This document shows positions 10,800 to 21,590 of a stretch of 64,000 nucleotides of DNA, one piece after another. Made by a program: the position numbers and the translations under genes. Within the stretch, counting starts at the first letter, position 1. Every line of letters starts with the position of its first letter. The notes below the pieces were generated by a model. It ran no database searches. It worked only from the letters and a program-made list of their open reading frames with translations, and was not told the DNA's origin. Origin of the DNA: Capra hircus (taxonomy: Eukaryota; Chordata; Mammalia; Artiodactyla; Bovidae); assembly GCF_001704415.2 (NCBI RefSeq), contig NC_030817.1:52809550-52873549 (forward strand). The letters run 5' to 3'.

Positions 10800-11010
10800 A
10801 CGATAAAAAATTACCAACCTCTCCAAATCTGTTTGTGGATCTGTAAAATAGAAATAGTATTGCTTTCTTCCCCAAAGAGTAGTTATCTCAGTTTACAGGT
10901 CCACAAACAGATTGGGAGAGGTTAGTCGTTTGCCAGAGTCAGAGACAGAGGTAAGGAAGGGAGGCAGGGTCTTGACCTGGGTCTGTTCCACTTCACAGCT
11001 GGAGTTTACA
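10800..11010. mobile_element. MIR-derived foldback (sense arm then antisense arm)
   Basis: 10813-10847 reads as the sense MIR segment ending in ATCTGTAAAATAG. 10892-10926 is its reverse complement with three differences over 35 bp, and antisense MIR-like sequence continues to about 11010 (TTGACCTGGGTCTGTTCCAC). The spacer is 44 bp, so the transcript could form a hairpin. See the separate finding. Confidence 0.65.
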
Positions 11011-11713
11011 GCATGGTTTTACACTGCCTCTCCAAATCCCTCACAACTGAAAACCAGATTTCAGGATGAGATGACAAGCTTGGAAATTCTCTGATTGGGG
11101 TTGTAGATGGGTTTGGATGTGGTTTTAGGCACCACACTGCTCCCATCAAACCCCTGACTCCTTTCTCACTATTCCCATCAAGTTCCTTCAACCCCAGTAA
11201 AGATGAAACAGAAGACTGGAATCTTCAGGACAAGTAGTTTTACTACTTTTGATCAACTCTGATAGTGAAAAATGTCTTCCTTACATTGAGCTAACCCCCA
11301 GCTCCTACTGGACTCCATCCACAGAACCTGGTTTTAGTTTTGAGGCTCCAGAGAAAAGGTCTAATGATTCACGTAGCATGAAATTTGGAGACAATTACAG
11401 TGAGTCCTCTGAGTCTGCTCTCCTTTAGGAGAAAAAACTAGTTTTTTCAGATATTTCTCCAATGACATAATGTCAACCTTACTGCCTTGGTGAATGTACT
11501 TGTTTTAAAGTGAATGTGATTCTCTAGATGTAGTCAGCCTAGAGAAGAACAGAATTATTTCCTTCTCTTCTAAATGCTTTAGATCTGCCCAAGGGACCGC
11601 TAGGCTTTCTTTCCCTGATACTGTTAGGTTCTATTCAGTTCGTAATGTTCAAAGCCCCTAAATCCATGTCAGACAACATGCTGATAAGTCATGTGTCGCC
11701 AGTCTGTGCTTGT
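11011..11713. other. Unassigned single-copy DNA
   Basis: No transposon or exon was recognised. Confidence 0.45.
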
Positions 11714-11726
11714 GCAAATGCCTTTT

Positions 11727-11950
11727 TTTTTAAAGTTTTTATTAGAATATAGTTGCCTTATAATGTTGCATTAGTTTCTGCTGTACAGTAAAATGAATCA
11801 GTTATACATATGCATATATCCTATCTTTCTTAGATTTCATTCCCATTTATTACCACAAAGCACTGAGTTCCCTGTGCTATAGAGGAGGTTTTCATTAGTT
11901 TCTGTTTTATACATAGTAGTGTATATAGTCAGTTCCAATTTCCCAATTCA
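11727..11950 (-). mobile_element. L1 3' end, antisense, with target-site duplication
   Basis: Plus-strand landmarks are TTGCCTTATAATGTTGCATT, TTTCTGCTGTACAGTAAAAT and CAAAGCACTGAGTTCCCTGT, the reverse of the ruminant L1 3' UTR. The flanks share GCAAATG(C/T)CTTTT at about 11714-11726 and 11951-11963, marking a 5'-truncated insertion of about 225 bp. Confidence 0.9.
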
Positions 11951-12199
11951 GCAAATGTCTTTTTCTGATCAAATGCAAACATAAACTTTTACTTCTTATA
12001 TTACTTTATCATCTGTTTAAGTAGATTTGGCTCCCAAATCTAAACTGTTAAGATTCTAAGCCAGTTTTATTCAAGTCATTATAGAAAAATCAAATCCAGC
12101 CTTTAAAATAGCCACACTAAGGTCTCTAGCATTAATAAGTCATAGTTTATCAAGTATCCCCTTATTGACAGACCAAAGACATTTGTCTAGTTGCTAATT

Positions 12200-12400
12200 T
12201 GTTTGGTGACTGTAAGCAACAGTACAAGAAATATGTCCATGCTTACATATATATCTTCACATAATGGTGTTTTATTTCTAAAAAACAGTCTCAGAAGCAG
12301 CACTGCTGGGTCAAAGGGTGTGTGCTGCTGTAATCCCAGTAGATATTACCAGATGATTTTACTGAAAATTTGTAACTGTTCAGTTATGCTGTCGATATAT
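12200..12400 (-). mobile_element. Old L1M fragment, antisense
   Basis: GCACTGCTGGGTCAAAGGGT with a preceding CAGAAG and the following GTAGATATTACCAGATGATT resembles the antisense 3' part of old mammalian L1 elements. It is strongly diverged, and the boundaries are approximate. Confidence 0.5.
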
Positions 12401-12744
12401 GGGGTAGTGAAAAGAGTTAGAAATAAAGAAAAAAGTAGGACAGTGAAATCAAGCTAGGAGTGAAATAAGTCTTTGAAGTTTTATTTAGTGCACATGTATT
12501 GCTTGATAAGCAGGAAAAAAAGGTTAAAGAAACTAAATAAAAATTTTCCTCATAAAGCTTTTTGTTAATAAGCCTGCCTCAACAATCATCTCTTCCTCTG
12601 TACTCCTGAAGTATTTATTGTTTGCAACACTCACAATCTGTTCCACTTATGAGGCAATTAATCATAGAGGACATGACCACGAACCCTTCTATTGTCACAG
12701 TGAGCTGTCATTCAAGAGCTTCATTGCCATTCACACCTTCAAGA
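12401..12744. other. Unassigned AT-rich DNA
   Basis: No feature was recognised. Two overlapping plus-strand frames of 65 and 100 codons that begin at about 12620 extend into the MIR and have no recognisable domain. Confidence 0.45.
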
Positions 12745-12975
12745 CAAAAGAGCTCAGACTTGGAATCCAACTCACCAGGGCTCAAATTCCAGCCATTTAC
12801 CTATTTCCCAAGTGTGTAATTTTGAGACATTACTTAGAAGCTCTAAGTTTCAGCTTCTGCATCTGTAAAATGGGTCTGATGTTGCTTTCCTTGCACATTT
12901 CCCTTTGTTTTCAGAATTAATAACACAATGGACATATAGCCCCTGGAAGAGCACTCAGTACATACTACTGTTGGG
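12745..12975 (+). mobile_element. MIR, sense
   Basis: The order ACTTGGAATCCAACTCACCA, a decayed central region with GTGTGTAATTTTGAGACATT, and the well-kept CTGCATCTGTAAAATGGGTC identify a nearly complete MIR, ending in GAGCACTCAGTACATACTAC. Confidence 0.8.
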
Positions 12976-13009
12976 TAGTTAATGATTGTACATACTCCGA
13001 CCACAGAGT

Positions 13010-13460
13010 CACAGCCAGCATTAACTGAGTGCTTCTGTACTGGGTATTTTGCAAAGTACTTTGTGTGCCCTGTCTTACTTAAAACTAAACTGTAACTCAT
13101 GCATGTAGCCACTCAATACATTAAGAATAAGGTAAGCACTATTATGACCTCTGGGTTTCCCTGGTGGCTCAGACAATAAAGAATCTGCCAGCAATACGGG
13201 AGAACCGGATTTGATCCCTGGGTTGGGAAGATCCGTTGGAGGAGGGCATGGCAACCCACTCCAGTACTCTTGCCTGGAGAATCCCCACGGACTGAGGAGC
13301 CTGGTGGCCTACAGTCCATAGGGTCGCAAAGAGTCAGACATGACTGAGCGACTAAAGCACAGCACACCTCATGACCTCTATTTTATACATGAGAAAATAA
13401 GAATCAGAAAGGTAAAGTTTAACTTGTCTAAGGTCATAGACCTAGTAAATATCAGAATAG
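13010..13460 (-). mobile_element. MIR, antisense, split by Bov-tA
   Basis: The left part has TGAGTGCTTCTGTACTGGGT, then GCAAAGTACTTTGTGTGCCC. After the SINE the sequence resumes with TTTTATACATGAGAAAATAA and GGTAAAGTTTAACTTGTCTA, the antisense MIR core. The break coincides with the SINE at 13153-13370. Confidence 0.7.
13153..13370 (+). mobile_element. Bov-tA SINE with target-site duplication
   Basis: The tRNA-like head GGTTTCCCTGGTGGCTCAGA and the Bov-A body through GACATGACTGAGCGACTAAA are present. A 9-bp duplication ATGACCTCT lies at 13144-13152 and 13371-13379. The element interrupts an older antisense MIR. Confidence 0.95.
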
Positions 13461-13559
13461 GGGGTGAAATCCAGATCTAGCTATAAAATCTTCATCCAAT
13501 AAATGGCAATTATCATAATTACTAACAATATCCTTGACTGCCTTAATTAACACAGCTTA

Positions 13560-13631
13560 AGCGATGAGCCTTAATGGAACCTCAGTAATGGAAGGATGGA
13601 ACTCAGTAATGGAACTTAATGGAAGGATGGG
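13560..13631. repeat. Local imperfect duplication of GGAA-containing units
   Basis: The units CTCAGTAATGGAA and TTAATGGAA(...)GGATGG recur two to three times over about 70 bp, immediately upstream of the BovB insertion. This looks like small-scale slippage. Confidence 0.7.
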
Positions 13632-13645
13632 TGAGTGAAGGGGAT

Positions 13646-14266
13646 CAGTTCAGTTGCTCAGTCATGTCTGACTCTTTGCAGCCCCATGGATCCCAGCACG
13701 CCAGGCTTCCCTGTCCATCACCAACTCCAGAACTTGCTCCAACTCATGTCCATCGAGTCTGGGATGCCATCTAACCATCTCATCCTCTGTCATCCCCTTC
13801 TCCTTCTGCCTTCAGTCTTTCCCAGCATCAGGGTCTTTTCCAATGAGTCAGTTTTTCACATCAGGTGACCAAAGTATTGAAGTTTTGGCTTCAGCATCAA
13901 TCCCTCCAATGAATATTCAGGACTGATTTCCTTCAGGATGGACTAGTTGGATCTCCTTGCTGTCCAAGGGACTCTCAAGAGTCTTCTCCAACACCACAGT
14001 TCAAAAACATCAATTCTTTGGCGCTTCAGCTTTCTTTATAGTCCAACTCTCACATCCATACATGACCACTGGAAAAACCATAGCCTTGACTAGAGAGACC
14101 TTTGTTGACAAAGTAATGTCTTAATATGCTGTCTAGGTTGGTCATTGCCTTTCTTCTAAGGAGTAAGTGTCTTTTAATTTCATGGCTGCAGTCACCATCT
14201 GCAGTGATTTTGGAGCCCTCAAGAGTAAAGTCTCTTTGTTTCCATTGTTTCCCCATCTATTTGCCA
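13646..14266 (-). mobile_element. BovB 3' end, antisense, with 14-bp target-site duplication
   Basis: The minus strand encodes the C-terminal part of the BovB reverse transcriptase ORF and the 3' tail. The plus strand begins CAGTTCAGTTGCTCAGTCAT, carries the antisense of the Gly-Arg-Arg-rich C-terminal segment and ends at TTCCCCATCTATTTGCCA. A duplication of TGAGTGAAGGGGAT at 13632-13645 and 14267-14280 is perfect. The copy is 5' truncated at about 620 bp. The minus-strand frame is broken, so it cannot encode a product. Confidence 0.96.
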
Positions 14267-14280
14267 TGAGTGAAGGGGAT

Positions 14281-15384
14281 AACCTCATTTAGGTTGTAGT
14301 CAGCCCTCACACTGCAAATGGCTAGCACAGTCCAGGCAGGGCATTATACTCCTCCAGAGTCTAGGTACGGAGTGGACTCTGTACCACCAGAAAGTGGCAG
14401 TGTGGAGGGACCTGGTGAGATCTGAAGGACCAGAAATGGGGTTGGTGAGATGGCCCAGTCTCTAGGGAGAGGGGATTGGGAAGACTTCAGTTCTAGTCAT
14501 GATGGGATTTTCATCCCACGGACTCAGGGATCAAATCAGAAGCAGTGTGAAAGCTCATGTCAGTGGTGATGACATGGCCATGGTGGGGGCTGGAGAGGAC
14601 CAGAGCTCTGGGTCCATGGTACCAACATCCTGCCAAGGGCTTGGGTATAGGAAAGCCAATAGCTCCCAGGCCTCTGTGCCTCAGGGGAAATCAGGAGTGG
14701 AAGGAACTTTTGTTCACCTGACCCATTCAGTCTCCATCAAACTCAGCCATGATTAATTAGCTCCAGAGAATACGCTGATATCCCAAGCTTTGGAGACTTC
14801 ACCCTGTGTTTTGTGTTCAGATAGAAGCTTTTGCCTCTTAAAACCTTCCTCTAGCTCTTGATTCAAAAGAATACATTAAAAAATACATCAATTAAAAGTT
14901 AACACCAAGCAACATGTCACATATCCCACGTAAACAGCAATACTAGACTCCTAGGTGCTCTGCAGCTCTGCCTATGATCCTGCACCAGTTTCAGCACCTT
15001 CCTGATCTCATGCTCGCAGGCTCTTTCCTCTTAAAGCTCAGAAAACTGTAGTGTGTGAGTCTCAGCGTGCGTCTCTCTGTAAAGCACCCACTTACATAAC
15101 TCTTCCAACCACTATCTCAAAATATGTCAGCACAGTTGGCTTGACAGTGTTTTTTAGATTTAAAATTTACACTCAACACTTCAAAAGTCTGCCAGTAAGC
15201 CTGTTGAAACTTCCAATGTAAAAGCTCAGAAATTTTAATAAGCACTAGACGACACTCACAAATCAAAAGCGTTCCTTTGAATTCCTTGCTGCGGGGATTC
15301 GGGAAGAGTAATTGGAAAAATTGAGATAACACCTCCCTAAATTAAACCAATCCTGCCCTCTCCAGAGGTTTTCATCAAATGCAA
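14281..15384. other. Unassigned single-copy DNA
   Basis: Relatively GC-rich at 14300-14720, then AT-rich. Frames at 14499-14756 (plus) and 15117-15332 (minus) have no recognisable domain. No transposon was identified. Confidence 0.5.
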
Positions 15385-15590
15385 GGGAAGGAGTACCGGT
15401 TTAGGACCTAGAAGAGCTGGAATTCTTTCCTGGCACTTGCTGGCCATGTGACTTAGGGTAACTGGGCTTATCTTTCTGAGTCTCTGTTTCCTTACTTGTA
15501 AAAGAGGGGAATTCAAAACCTCATGGAAAGTTTGGGAGGATCTAATGGGATGACGTTCTTGAAAGCTGCTGTAGCCTCGTAGCTGAGGCC
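15385..15590 (+). mobile_element. MIR, sense
   Basis: GCTGGCCATGTGACTTAGGG, TCTTTCTGAGTCTCTGTTTC and ACTTGTAAAAGAGGGGAATT give the MIR order. A 107-codon minus-strand frame across it is spurious. Confidence 0.75.
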
Positions 15591-15954
15591 CTGCTCTTCC
15601 TTCTCCTTTGAGAGTCATTGTGCATTGATTCACTTTCAAGGTAGGGACATTTATCACCACATTTGAATGGGCAGCTTGGGAGAAGAAGACTCAGAACTAG
15701 TATTCTGACCTTACTGAGTTGTCTGGGAAAGCCACCTTTATCTCTGCATCTTATGACCTGATCTAAGAGAAATGGGGTTTGACCAGTCTCCTCTCGATCT
15801 ATGATTTGAGGTTTCACCTTTTCATTCAGCATCCCCCCTTCATGAATTATCTGGAGCAGTGATAAGACAGAAGCCCATCTTTTCTGCCCTGGCAGATGAG
15901 CCATCTCACTGGTGGGTTCTGACTTGTCTGTGTTTCTGTCCTGTTCTATGCTGT
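15591..15954. other. Unassigned DNA
   Basis: The longest minus-strand non-repeat frame (15542-15982, 146 codons) spans this block and the flanking MIR elements. It shows no recognisable domain, signal or membrane segment, so it is not called as a gene. Confidence 0.5.
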
Positions 15955-16095
15955 GATAGTATTTAATTCTCAAAAGTACCATGTGAGTGTGGTTGGGCAG
16001 ATATTACTGTCTGGCATCATTTTATAAATGATGCAAGGGAGGAACCAAGTGGGTGGAGAGATCTGCCTAGACCACACAGGTAGTTGGAGAAGTTC
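15955..16095 (-). mobile_element. MIR fragment, antisense
   Basis: The plus strand shows GATATTACTGTCTGGCATCA, ATTTTATAAATGATGCAAGG and CTAGACCACACAGGTAGTTG, a decayed antisense MIR. Confidence 0.55.
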
Positions 16096-16299
16096 CCTGG
16101 ACCACTGAAGGGAGTGACTGTGAGGGGAATCAGTGGACACAGAGAGCCCCACCTTACCACTGCCCTGAGTCCACTTTTGACAGACTCATCATCATCTCTT
16201 TCCTGGGGTAGCTTCATCCCCAATCTGCATACTTGTACAGTTACCCTACAGTCACTTCTCACTAGAAGCAAAGTGATGCTTTAAAAATATTTTAGTTCC

Positions 16300-16824
16300 T
16301 GTTCCTCCTCTGCCCAGATCACCTCCAAAAGGGCTCCCATCTCACTCAGTGTCACTCCTTATCTAGTCCCCATGTACCCACCTCTCAACCTCTCTTCCTC
16401 CTACACTCAGCTGCCTCATTTACTCTACTCTGAATCCATTCCTCTCCTTATTGGTCCTTGCAAATGTCAAGCGCCTGCAGGACCTTTGCACTGCAATTTC
16501 TTCAGCCCAAAACATCCTCCCCCAGACACCTGGATGGTCATTCACTTCCTACAGCCCTCTGCTCAACATCATTGAATCAGAAAGGTTTTTCCTGACCGCT
16601 TGTACAAAGTTATACTCTGAATTATTTCTACCTGCTGGTATCTTTTTGACCTGCCAGCAGACATAATTTACTTTTAAAATTCTTACTGCTTATTGTCTAT
16701 TTTCTGTTCTAGAATGTATATTCCCTGAGGGCAGGGGTGTTTGCTTGCTGATACACTGGATGTGCTTAGAACTGTTCTGGTACATAGAAAGTATGGGAGA
16801 AATACTTGCTGAATGGGTGAATAA
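16300..16824 (+). mobile_element. L2 LINE 3' end, sense
   Basis: The segment follows L2: the CAGGACCTTTGCACTGCAAT block, a decayed CTTCCTACAGCCCTCTGCTC part, the AGAATGTATATTCCCTGAGG GCAGGG block, and the 3' end with GTACATAGAAAGTATGGGAG and AATACTTGCTGAATGGGTGA. It is the best-kept L2 in the window. Confidence 0.85.
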
Positions 16825-17296
16825 ACCAAAACCAGGCCAAGAAATATGGCCAGAGAAAAATATCCATGAACGAATCATGAAAATCATTCATTTCTAAAAT
16901 AACAAAAGAATTGGCTATGAGAAAAGAAGAATGTTCTTATAGCTGCAGGATGGGGCTTTCTTCTCTCCCCAAAGAGCTTTATGCAGGAGGAAGAATTTTT
17001 CATCACCATATCGAATTAAAACAGGATTGCATTCAGAACAGATGAGGGCTCTGAGAAGCTAGGGTCTTTCGCCTCCCCGCATATCTCTGTACTTCCGCGC
17101 ATCCTTTTTCCCTGGCCTTTCAATGCCCCCTCCTCTTTCATCTTCAGCCCCCAACCCGGTGAAGCCTCCAAGAGGCCTCCTCTAACCTGTCTTTTCCTGA
17201 GCCCTCAGGCTGAATTAGCTGGTTTCCTACCTGTACTTGTGACCTTTTGTTAAAGCTATTGGTGTTACAAGTCTTTTTTCCTCCAGAAAGTATGGC
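16825..17296. other. Unassigned DNA
   Basis: A pyrimidine-rich stretch near 17065-17160 could be decayed LINE sequence, but no family was recognised with confidence. Confidence 0.4.
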
Positions 17297-17366
17297 TGCT
17301 AGGGTCACACTTCCAGTGCTTGAACCAGGACAGTTCTGGGCAAATCAGGACAGTCGGTCACCCTAA
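17297..17366. mobile_element. Possible old palindromic-ended repeat fragment
   Basis: The segment starts AGGGTCACACTTCCAGTGCT and ends with CAGGACAGTCGGTCACCCTA. The outer AGGGTCAC and GTCACCCT are reverse complements, resembling a dispersed mammalian repeat that I recognise by texture but cannot name. Confidence 0.35.
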
Positions 17367-17649
17367 GGGTGAGCTCTCTAAAGGATCCTGATCACTTTCC
17401 TTTGTTTTTCCAGAGTCTAAATAAGACCCAAAGCCTGGAAGTTTAGTTAAGTGGAAAATGTGAAGATGTGTGTGCCAATCTTTAGGAACTAGACTGTGTT
17501 CTCTCTGAGCCTTTTGAAGATGAACTCTGCATAGCCCAGGACAAAGTGAGAAATATTAGCACACACAAATCCTATTAGAAACAGAAGGTCCTTTTATGCC
17601 TGCTGTGCATGCAGAAGGGCACAGTCTTAAAATACGCTAACCGAATACA

Positions 17650-17836
17650 CAGGTGGTTCTCAGCCTTCAGTGTCTCGCTGCTGAAAGTGTGGTCCCTGAC
17701 CAGAAGCAGCAGTGGCACCGGAGACTGTGCTGGACTCGCAGAATTTCAGGCCCTACCTTAACCCTGCCAAATCAGAACCTGGGGCTTAAGAAAATCCCTG
17801 ATTCATCTACACAGTAAAGACTGAGAAGCACTGCTT
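17650..17836 (+). mobile_element. MER5A-like hAT DNA transposon remnant
   Basis: It begins GTGGTTCTCAGCCTTCAGTG, contains AAAGTGTGGTCCCTGACCAG, AATTTCAGGCCCTACCTTAA and CAAATCAGAACCTGGGGCTT, and ends CTGAGAAGCACTGCTT, which mirrors its start. This matches the non-autonomous MER5A family mobilised by Charlie-type hAT transposases. Confidence 0.75.
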
Positions 17837-18110
17837 AAGGGGACATCAGAAACACCCAATGTCAACATGTACTTTGCCAGCCACATCCCTGAAAATGCTG
17901 ATTTGGTAGACAATTTTGATACTAGCAAAGGTCGAGAACTGCTAGCAATGTCTTTGTCCCATTGCTCTTGTTTTCCAAATATGGTATTAGGACCACCGGT
18001 ACCTGGTACTTGCAACAAGGACAGATTTCTGAGTAATACCTGAGAACGTGGAATCAGAATCTTGCAGGTAGGGAAAGGCCCTGAAATCAGTATTTTCAAT
18101 AAATTTCCCT

Positions 18111-18205
18111 GGGACTTGCCTAGAGGTAGAGTGGTTAAGACTTCACCTTCCGACGCAGGCGGTGCAGGTTCTATCTCTGGTCGAAGAGCTACAATCCCAC
18201 ATGCC
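18111..18205 (+). mobile_element. CHR/SINE2-type SINE fragment
   Basis: The head GGGACTTGCCTAGAGGTAGA, then GTGGTTAAGACTTCACCTTC, a decayed B-box region (GCAGGTTCTATCTCTGGTCG) and ACAATCCCACATGCC identify a tRNA-derived SINE without its tail. No duplication was found. Confidence 0.8.
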
Positions 18206-18449
18206 TTGCTATGCCAGTACCATCAGACACGCTCAAGGATTGGTTTTCAGGATCACATTTTGGAAACTTTACCCAAATCAAATTCAAGAATGCCACTCAG
18301 CTTCATCACGTAATGAGGCAAAATGTATCTTTCTATCACTGCTTAGAAGATTCAAAATGACCGAACATGAAAGTAAAACAGTAACATTTTTCTGATGTAA
18401 CCCATGCTCTTTCTGCGATCCCACAGGAGAAAGATTTAATAGGAAGAGA

Positions 18450-18620
18450 TAGGTTGCAATACCAGTTTCACTGGGATTGAGCTGCGTGGCCTTAGGTAAT
18501 TCAAACAACCTCTTTTGACCAGTTTTGTCAGCTATAAAATGGGTAATAATGCCTATTCTGCATGAGTGTTATCAGGATGAAACGTCATAGGATATGCATT
18601 TTGAAATTTATGACAAGCGA
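18450..18620 (+). mobile_element. MIR, sense
   Basis: GAGCTGCGTGGCCTTAGGTA, CAGCTATAAAATGGGTAATA and GAGTGTTATCAGGATGAAAC follow the MIR order, with moderate divergence. Confidence 0.75.
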
Positions 18621-18644
18621 GGCAAATGTGATTTACACTACTTA

Positions 18645-18682
18645 ACTAAGTACTACTACTATTGTTACTACTACTACTATTC
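18645..18682. repeat. (TAC)n imperfect microsatellite
   Basis: About ten TAC/TAT-type units are visible, interrupted once by TTGT. Confidence 0.85.
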
Positions 18683-18689
18683 TAATAAT

Positions 18690-19589
18690 CTCACAGAGGA
18701 AATAAACACCAGGGCATTAAATTGAGAGGGGAAGACACAACGAAATGGAAATTCTTTCCCCATGATGTTTCCTTCATCCAGGTCTTGGAAAAACAAATGA
18801 AATTGTCTCTCTTGTCCATGATTTGATTTAGGAAAATGACAACAGACATTACTGAAGTTCTACATCATTGATGAAATGAGTTCACATCTATTACATTATT
18901 TCATTAATTCACACAATATTTCCAAGGTCGCCCTCTGTGCCGGGCCCTGCATTTAGAACTGGTAAAAGCCTTTAATCATGAAACATTTCTTGGTGAAGAG
19001 GACACTGCATGGCAAATCTCTGCCAGGTACAGGCAGGTGACACACAGGGGCTTGCCTGAATTCCTAAACCTGAATCATACAGTCCAATCATTTCACTAAA
19101 AAGAGTATTTTTTACAAGGGGATAGTCCTGGTTTCCAACCTTCACCCCCATCTTCTGACCATGGGCCACATCTCATGTTAAAACTGTAGACAGCATCATT
19201 TTTTATTACTTTGCGATTTTACACATTTTTTCAAATCTAGTTTGGTATTTGGTGTCTGCCTCTCTCTCAGAACAAAGATGTAGATACAGGCTCTAAGACG
19301 AACTTAGCAATTTAGTTCAACCAACATTTATCAAGTGCCCTTGAATGTGAGGCGTGATAAAACTCTGCGATCTTTGCCACATGGGTCAACCACTGAGGCC
19401 ATACATGCAGAGTGCAGCCATGCAGGTGCTCTGAAGCCCAGTGGAGCAAAAGAGCCTCCTTTCATGTGGATAATATACAACCTAAAGGAAAACTTCAGCC
19501 TGTGTTATCACAGGTCTTTCTGTTCTGCTGGGCCATGCGTGCCAAGGAACACAGAAATCTCTTTTATTTTAATTGTGAGACATTCCAGC
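18690..19589. other. Unassigned single-copy DNA
   Basis: Two short stretches (about 18900-18965 and 19310-19345) carry a decayed version of the common 'ATTCA...ATTTATTGAG...CCCTG' 3' motif of MIR or L2 elements. Otherwise nothing was recognised. Overlapping plus-strand frames at 19335-19624 are probably chance. Confidence 0.4.
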
Positions 19590-20790
19590 TAAAAAACATC
19601 CTTGTGGCTGGCGTGTTTAATTGAGCTCCTGAGAGGCTGTGTCGGTGAGACTTCGGGATGAATCGCCTGCAGTCCCATTGGTCTCACCAAGAACCCATTG
19701 ATGTTTCATAAATCCAAGTCGGTACAAATCTAATTGAGTTACCATGCTGAATTAGCTCACATCTAAATGGCATTCATGTCTACAAATGGAATAATTAGAG
19801 TCTAGAAAATGGGATATATCAAGTGGCATCCCAAGTGACAACAGAGAGGCATTTGTATTCATTCAATCAACTGCTTGAAGAAAAAAAAAAGCTGCTGCAA
19901 GGCTTGACTTGGGCTGGATGATTATATGCAGTGTTTGGGCGCTTGGTGTCTCTTCTTTTTTGTATTTATATTTACCTGCAAAAGGCCCCTTTATTCATTC
20001 TTCAGATATGTGAGAAAGGAATATCAGATGTGAAGTTATTTTAACCACCTGGCTTAAAAAAGAGAGGGACAGTCCCATTTCAGCCTACAGATCAGTTTGT
20101 TTCCAACAATTTCAAGTGGCTTCCTATGTCTTTCCTTTTGAGCTTTCTTTTTCTTCTGCATTCGCTTTGAAGAACCCTGATTAAGATGAATCCACACCCT
20201 GGGATGCGGGGAGAGAGGCAAGTGGACTCAAATATGAAATGCCAGACCATCTTCTATTTGAAAAGGGCCAAAATATCTAATTATTAAAAAATAGAGTTCA
20301 TATCTTGTCCAGAAAGGACCTCATTAAGTGGTTTTATTTCCAAGTTATTTTCATTGTGAAATTTTAAGATATTTGAATTTAATGCTTCCTCGATTAATAG
20401 TTCAACTCAGCAAATATTCCGAACAGGAAGAAGGCATTTTGACTATACAAGCTAATGGCCGCCATCTAATTCACACTGTAGGCTTCAATCTAATTTACAT
20501 GCTTAGTTTATTTATTACCCCAATTAAGTTTTGCAAATAGTTTGCAATGAGGTCCCCATGACCTCATAATTCACAATTACTCTTGGGATCTCCTGCCCAC
20601 TTTGGCACATTTTGAATAATACTGCAATATCTTCCAGGAAAGGGTTGCGCTTAAAAAAATGATGGCTGGTGATTGTATCTTGTCCATAAAAGACAGGATC
20701 CGAAGGTGTCTTAGGTCTGCTATTTGGTGTGTAGTTTACACAGCTCACTATTTGGAATTGGCCACTGATTTTCTCATCAGACCTCCCTCT
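19590..20790. promoter_or_regulatory. Candidate conserved non-coding block B
   Basis: A 1.2-kb repeat-free block carries TAATT-type homeodomain cores and several ATTAGC or CTAATT motifs. A GCCGCCATCT element at 20458-20467 resembles the antisense YY1 site. No frame longer than 74 codons exists. The texture resembles a conserved developmental enhancer. Conservation is inferred, not seen. Confidence 0.4.
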
Positions 20791-20919
20791 CTTGTCAAGC
20801 CTGTGGCTGCTTCACTATGAGAATAATTTGCTCATTAAGATTTCGAACCAGTAAAATCCAAACCAAGTCTGTAGACTAGTTCATAACACTGTGCCAATGT
20901 TACTTTCTTAGTTTTGACA

Positions 20920-21025
20920 AATGAACCATGGTTATGTAAGATGTTAACATTAGGGAAAGCTGGGTATATCTTTGCAACTTTTCTGTAGACAGAAAATTAC
21001 TTCAAAATAAATAGTTTTTTAAAAA
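20920..21025 (+). mobile_element. Possible old L1M 3' end
   Basis: TTAACATTAGGGAAAGCTGG, then TTTGCAACTTTTCTGTAGAC and CTTCAAAATAAATAG resemble the 3' end of old mammalian L1 elements, including the AATAAA-type end. Confidence 0.5.
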
Positions 21026-21093
21026 GCTTTCTATTTGTAATCTAAAAGTCTAGTAATATCTTTATAAGTGCCCCCTATTAAAGTCCACTCAAG

Positions 21094-21222
21094 GGAGTTT
21101 CCTGGAGGTCCAGTGGCTTGGACTCAGCGCTGTCAGTGTTGTGGGCCTGGGTTCAATCCCTGACTGGGGACTAAGATCCTGCAAGCTGCTCACTGAGCAA
21201 CCTCCCCTCCCCTCCTCCACAA
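21094..21222 (+). mobile_element. CHR/SINE2-type SINE with target-site duplication
   Basis: The head GGAGTTTCCTGGAGGTCCAG, the B-box-like GGGTTCAATCCCTGACTGGG and GATCCTGCAAGCTGC identify the family. The flanks share AAGTCCACTCAAG (21081-21093) and AAGGTCCACTCAAG (21223-21236), a duplication differing by one inserted base. The tail is unusually C-rich instead of A-rich. Confidence 0.85.
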
Positions 21223-21287
21223 AAGGTCCACTCAAGTGGGCCAACATGAGCCTAAAGCCTGTGGGGTGGCTGTGGTGCGGAGTTTGT

Positions 21288-21397
21288 GCATGTGTGTGAG
21301 GGAGCTAGGTAACGGGGGACAAAGGGGCCCTGGGTTCTACTGGCATGTGTGTGAGGGAGCTAGGTAACGGGGGACAGAGGGGCCCCGGGTTCTGCTG
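21288..21397. repeat. 55-bp tandem duplication, two copies
   Basis: Copy 1 is 21288-21342 and copy 2 is 21343-21397. They differ at three positions, all A/T in copy 1 and G/C in copy 2. The unit starts GCATGTGTGTGAGGGAGCTA. It is GC-rich compared with its surroundings. Confidence 0.95.
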
Positions 21398-21590
21398 GCG
21401 CATGTCCTGGCTTTGATATACACCTCATTATCGGTGAGGAAATTGGGGTACAAGCCACTAAATCTTTATGTACCCAAATTTCCTCAATAGTGCCACCAGC
21501 TGGGGTTCAGAAAGGAATAAATGTAGAAATAATGACTATGCTTTAGGACACTAAACAGTTGTACAGATTTTTATTAAACACCTCTGAGGA

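Noticed and set aside
10543..10875. Minus-strand frame of 110 codons resembling many other predicted bovine peptides
   Set aside because: It is the antisense translation of a Bov-tA SINE. Similar peptides recur at 21551, 33812, 45013 and 61453 because the same SINE recurs.
15542..15982. Minus-strand open frame of 146 codons
   Set aside because: It overlaps MIR sequence at both ends, has no recognisable domain and no visible splice or promoter context. A chance opening is the simpler reading.
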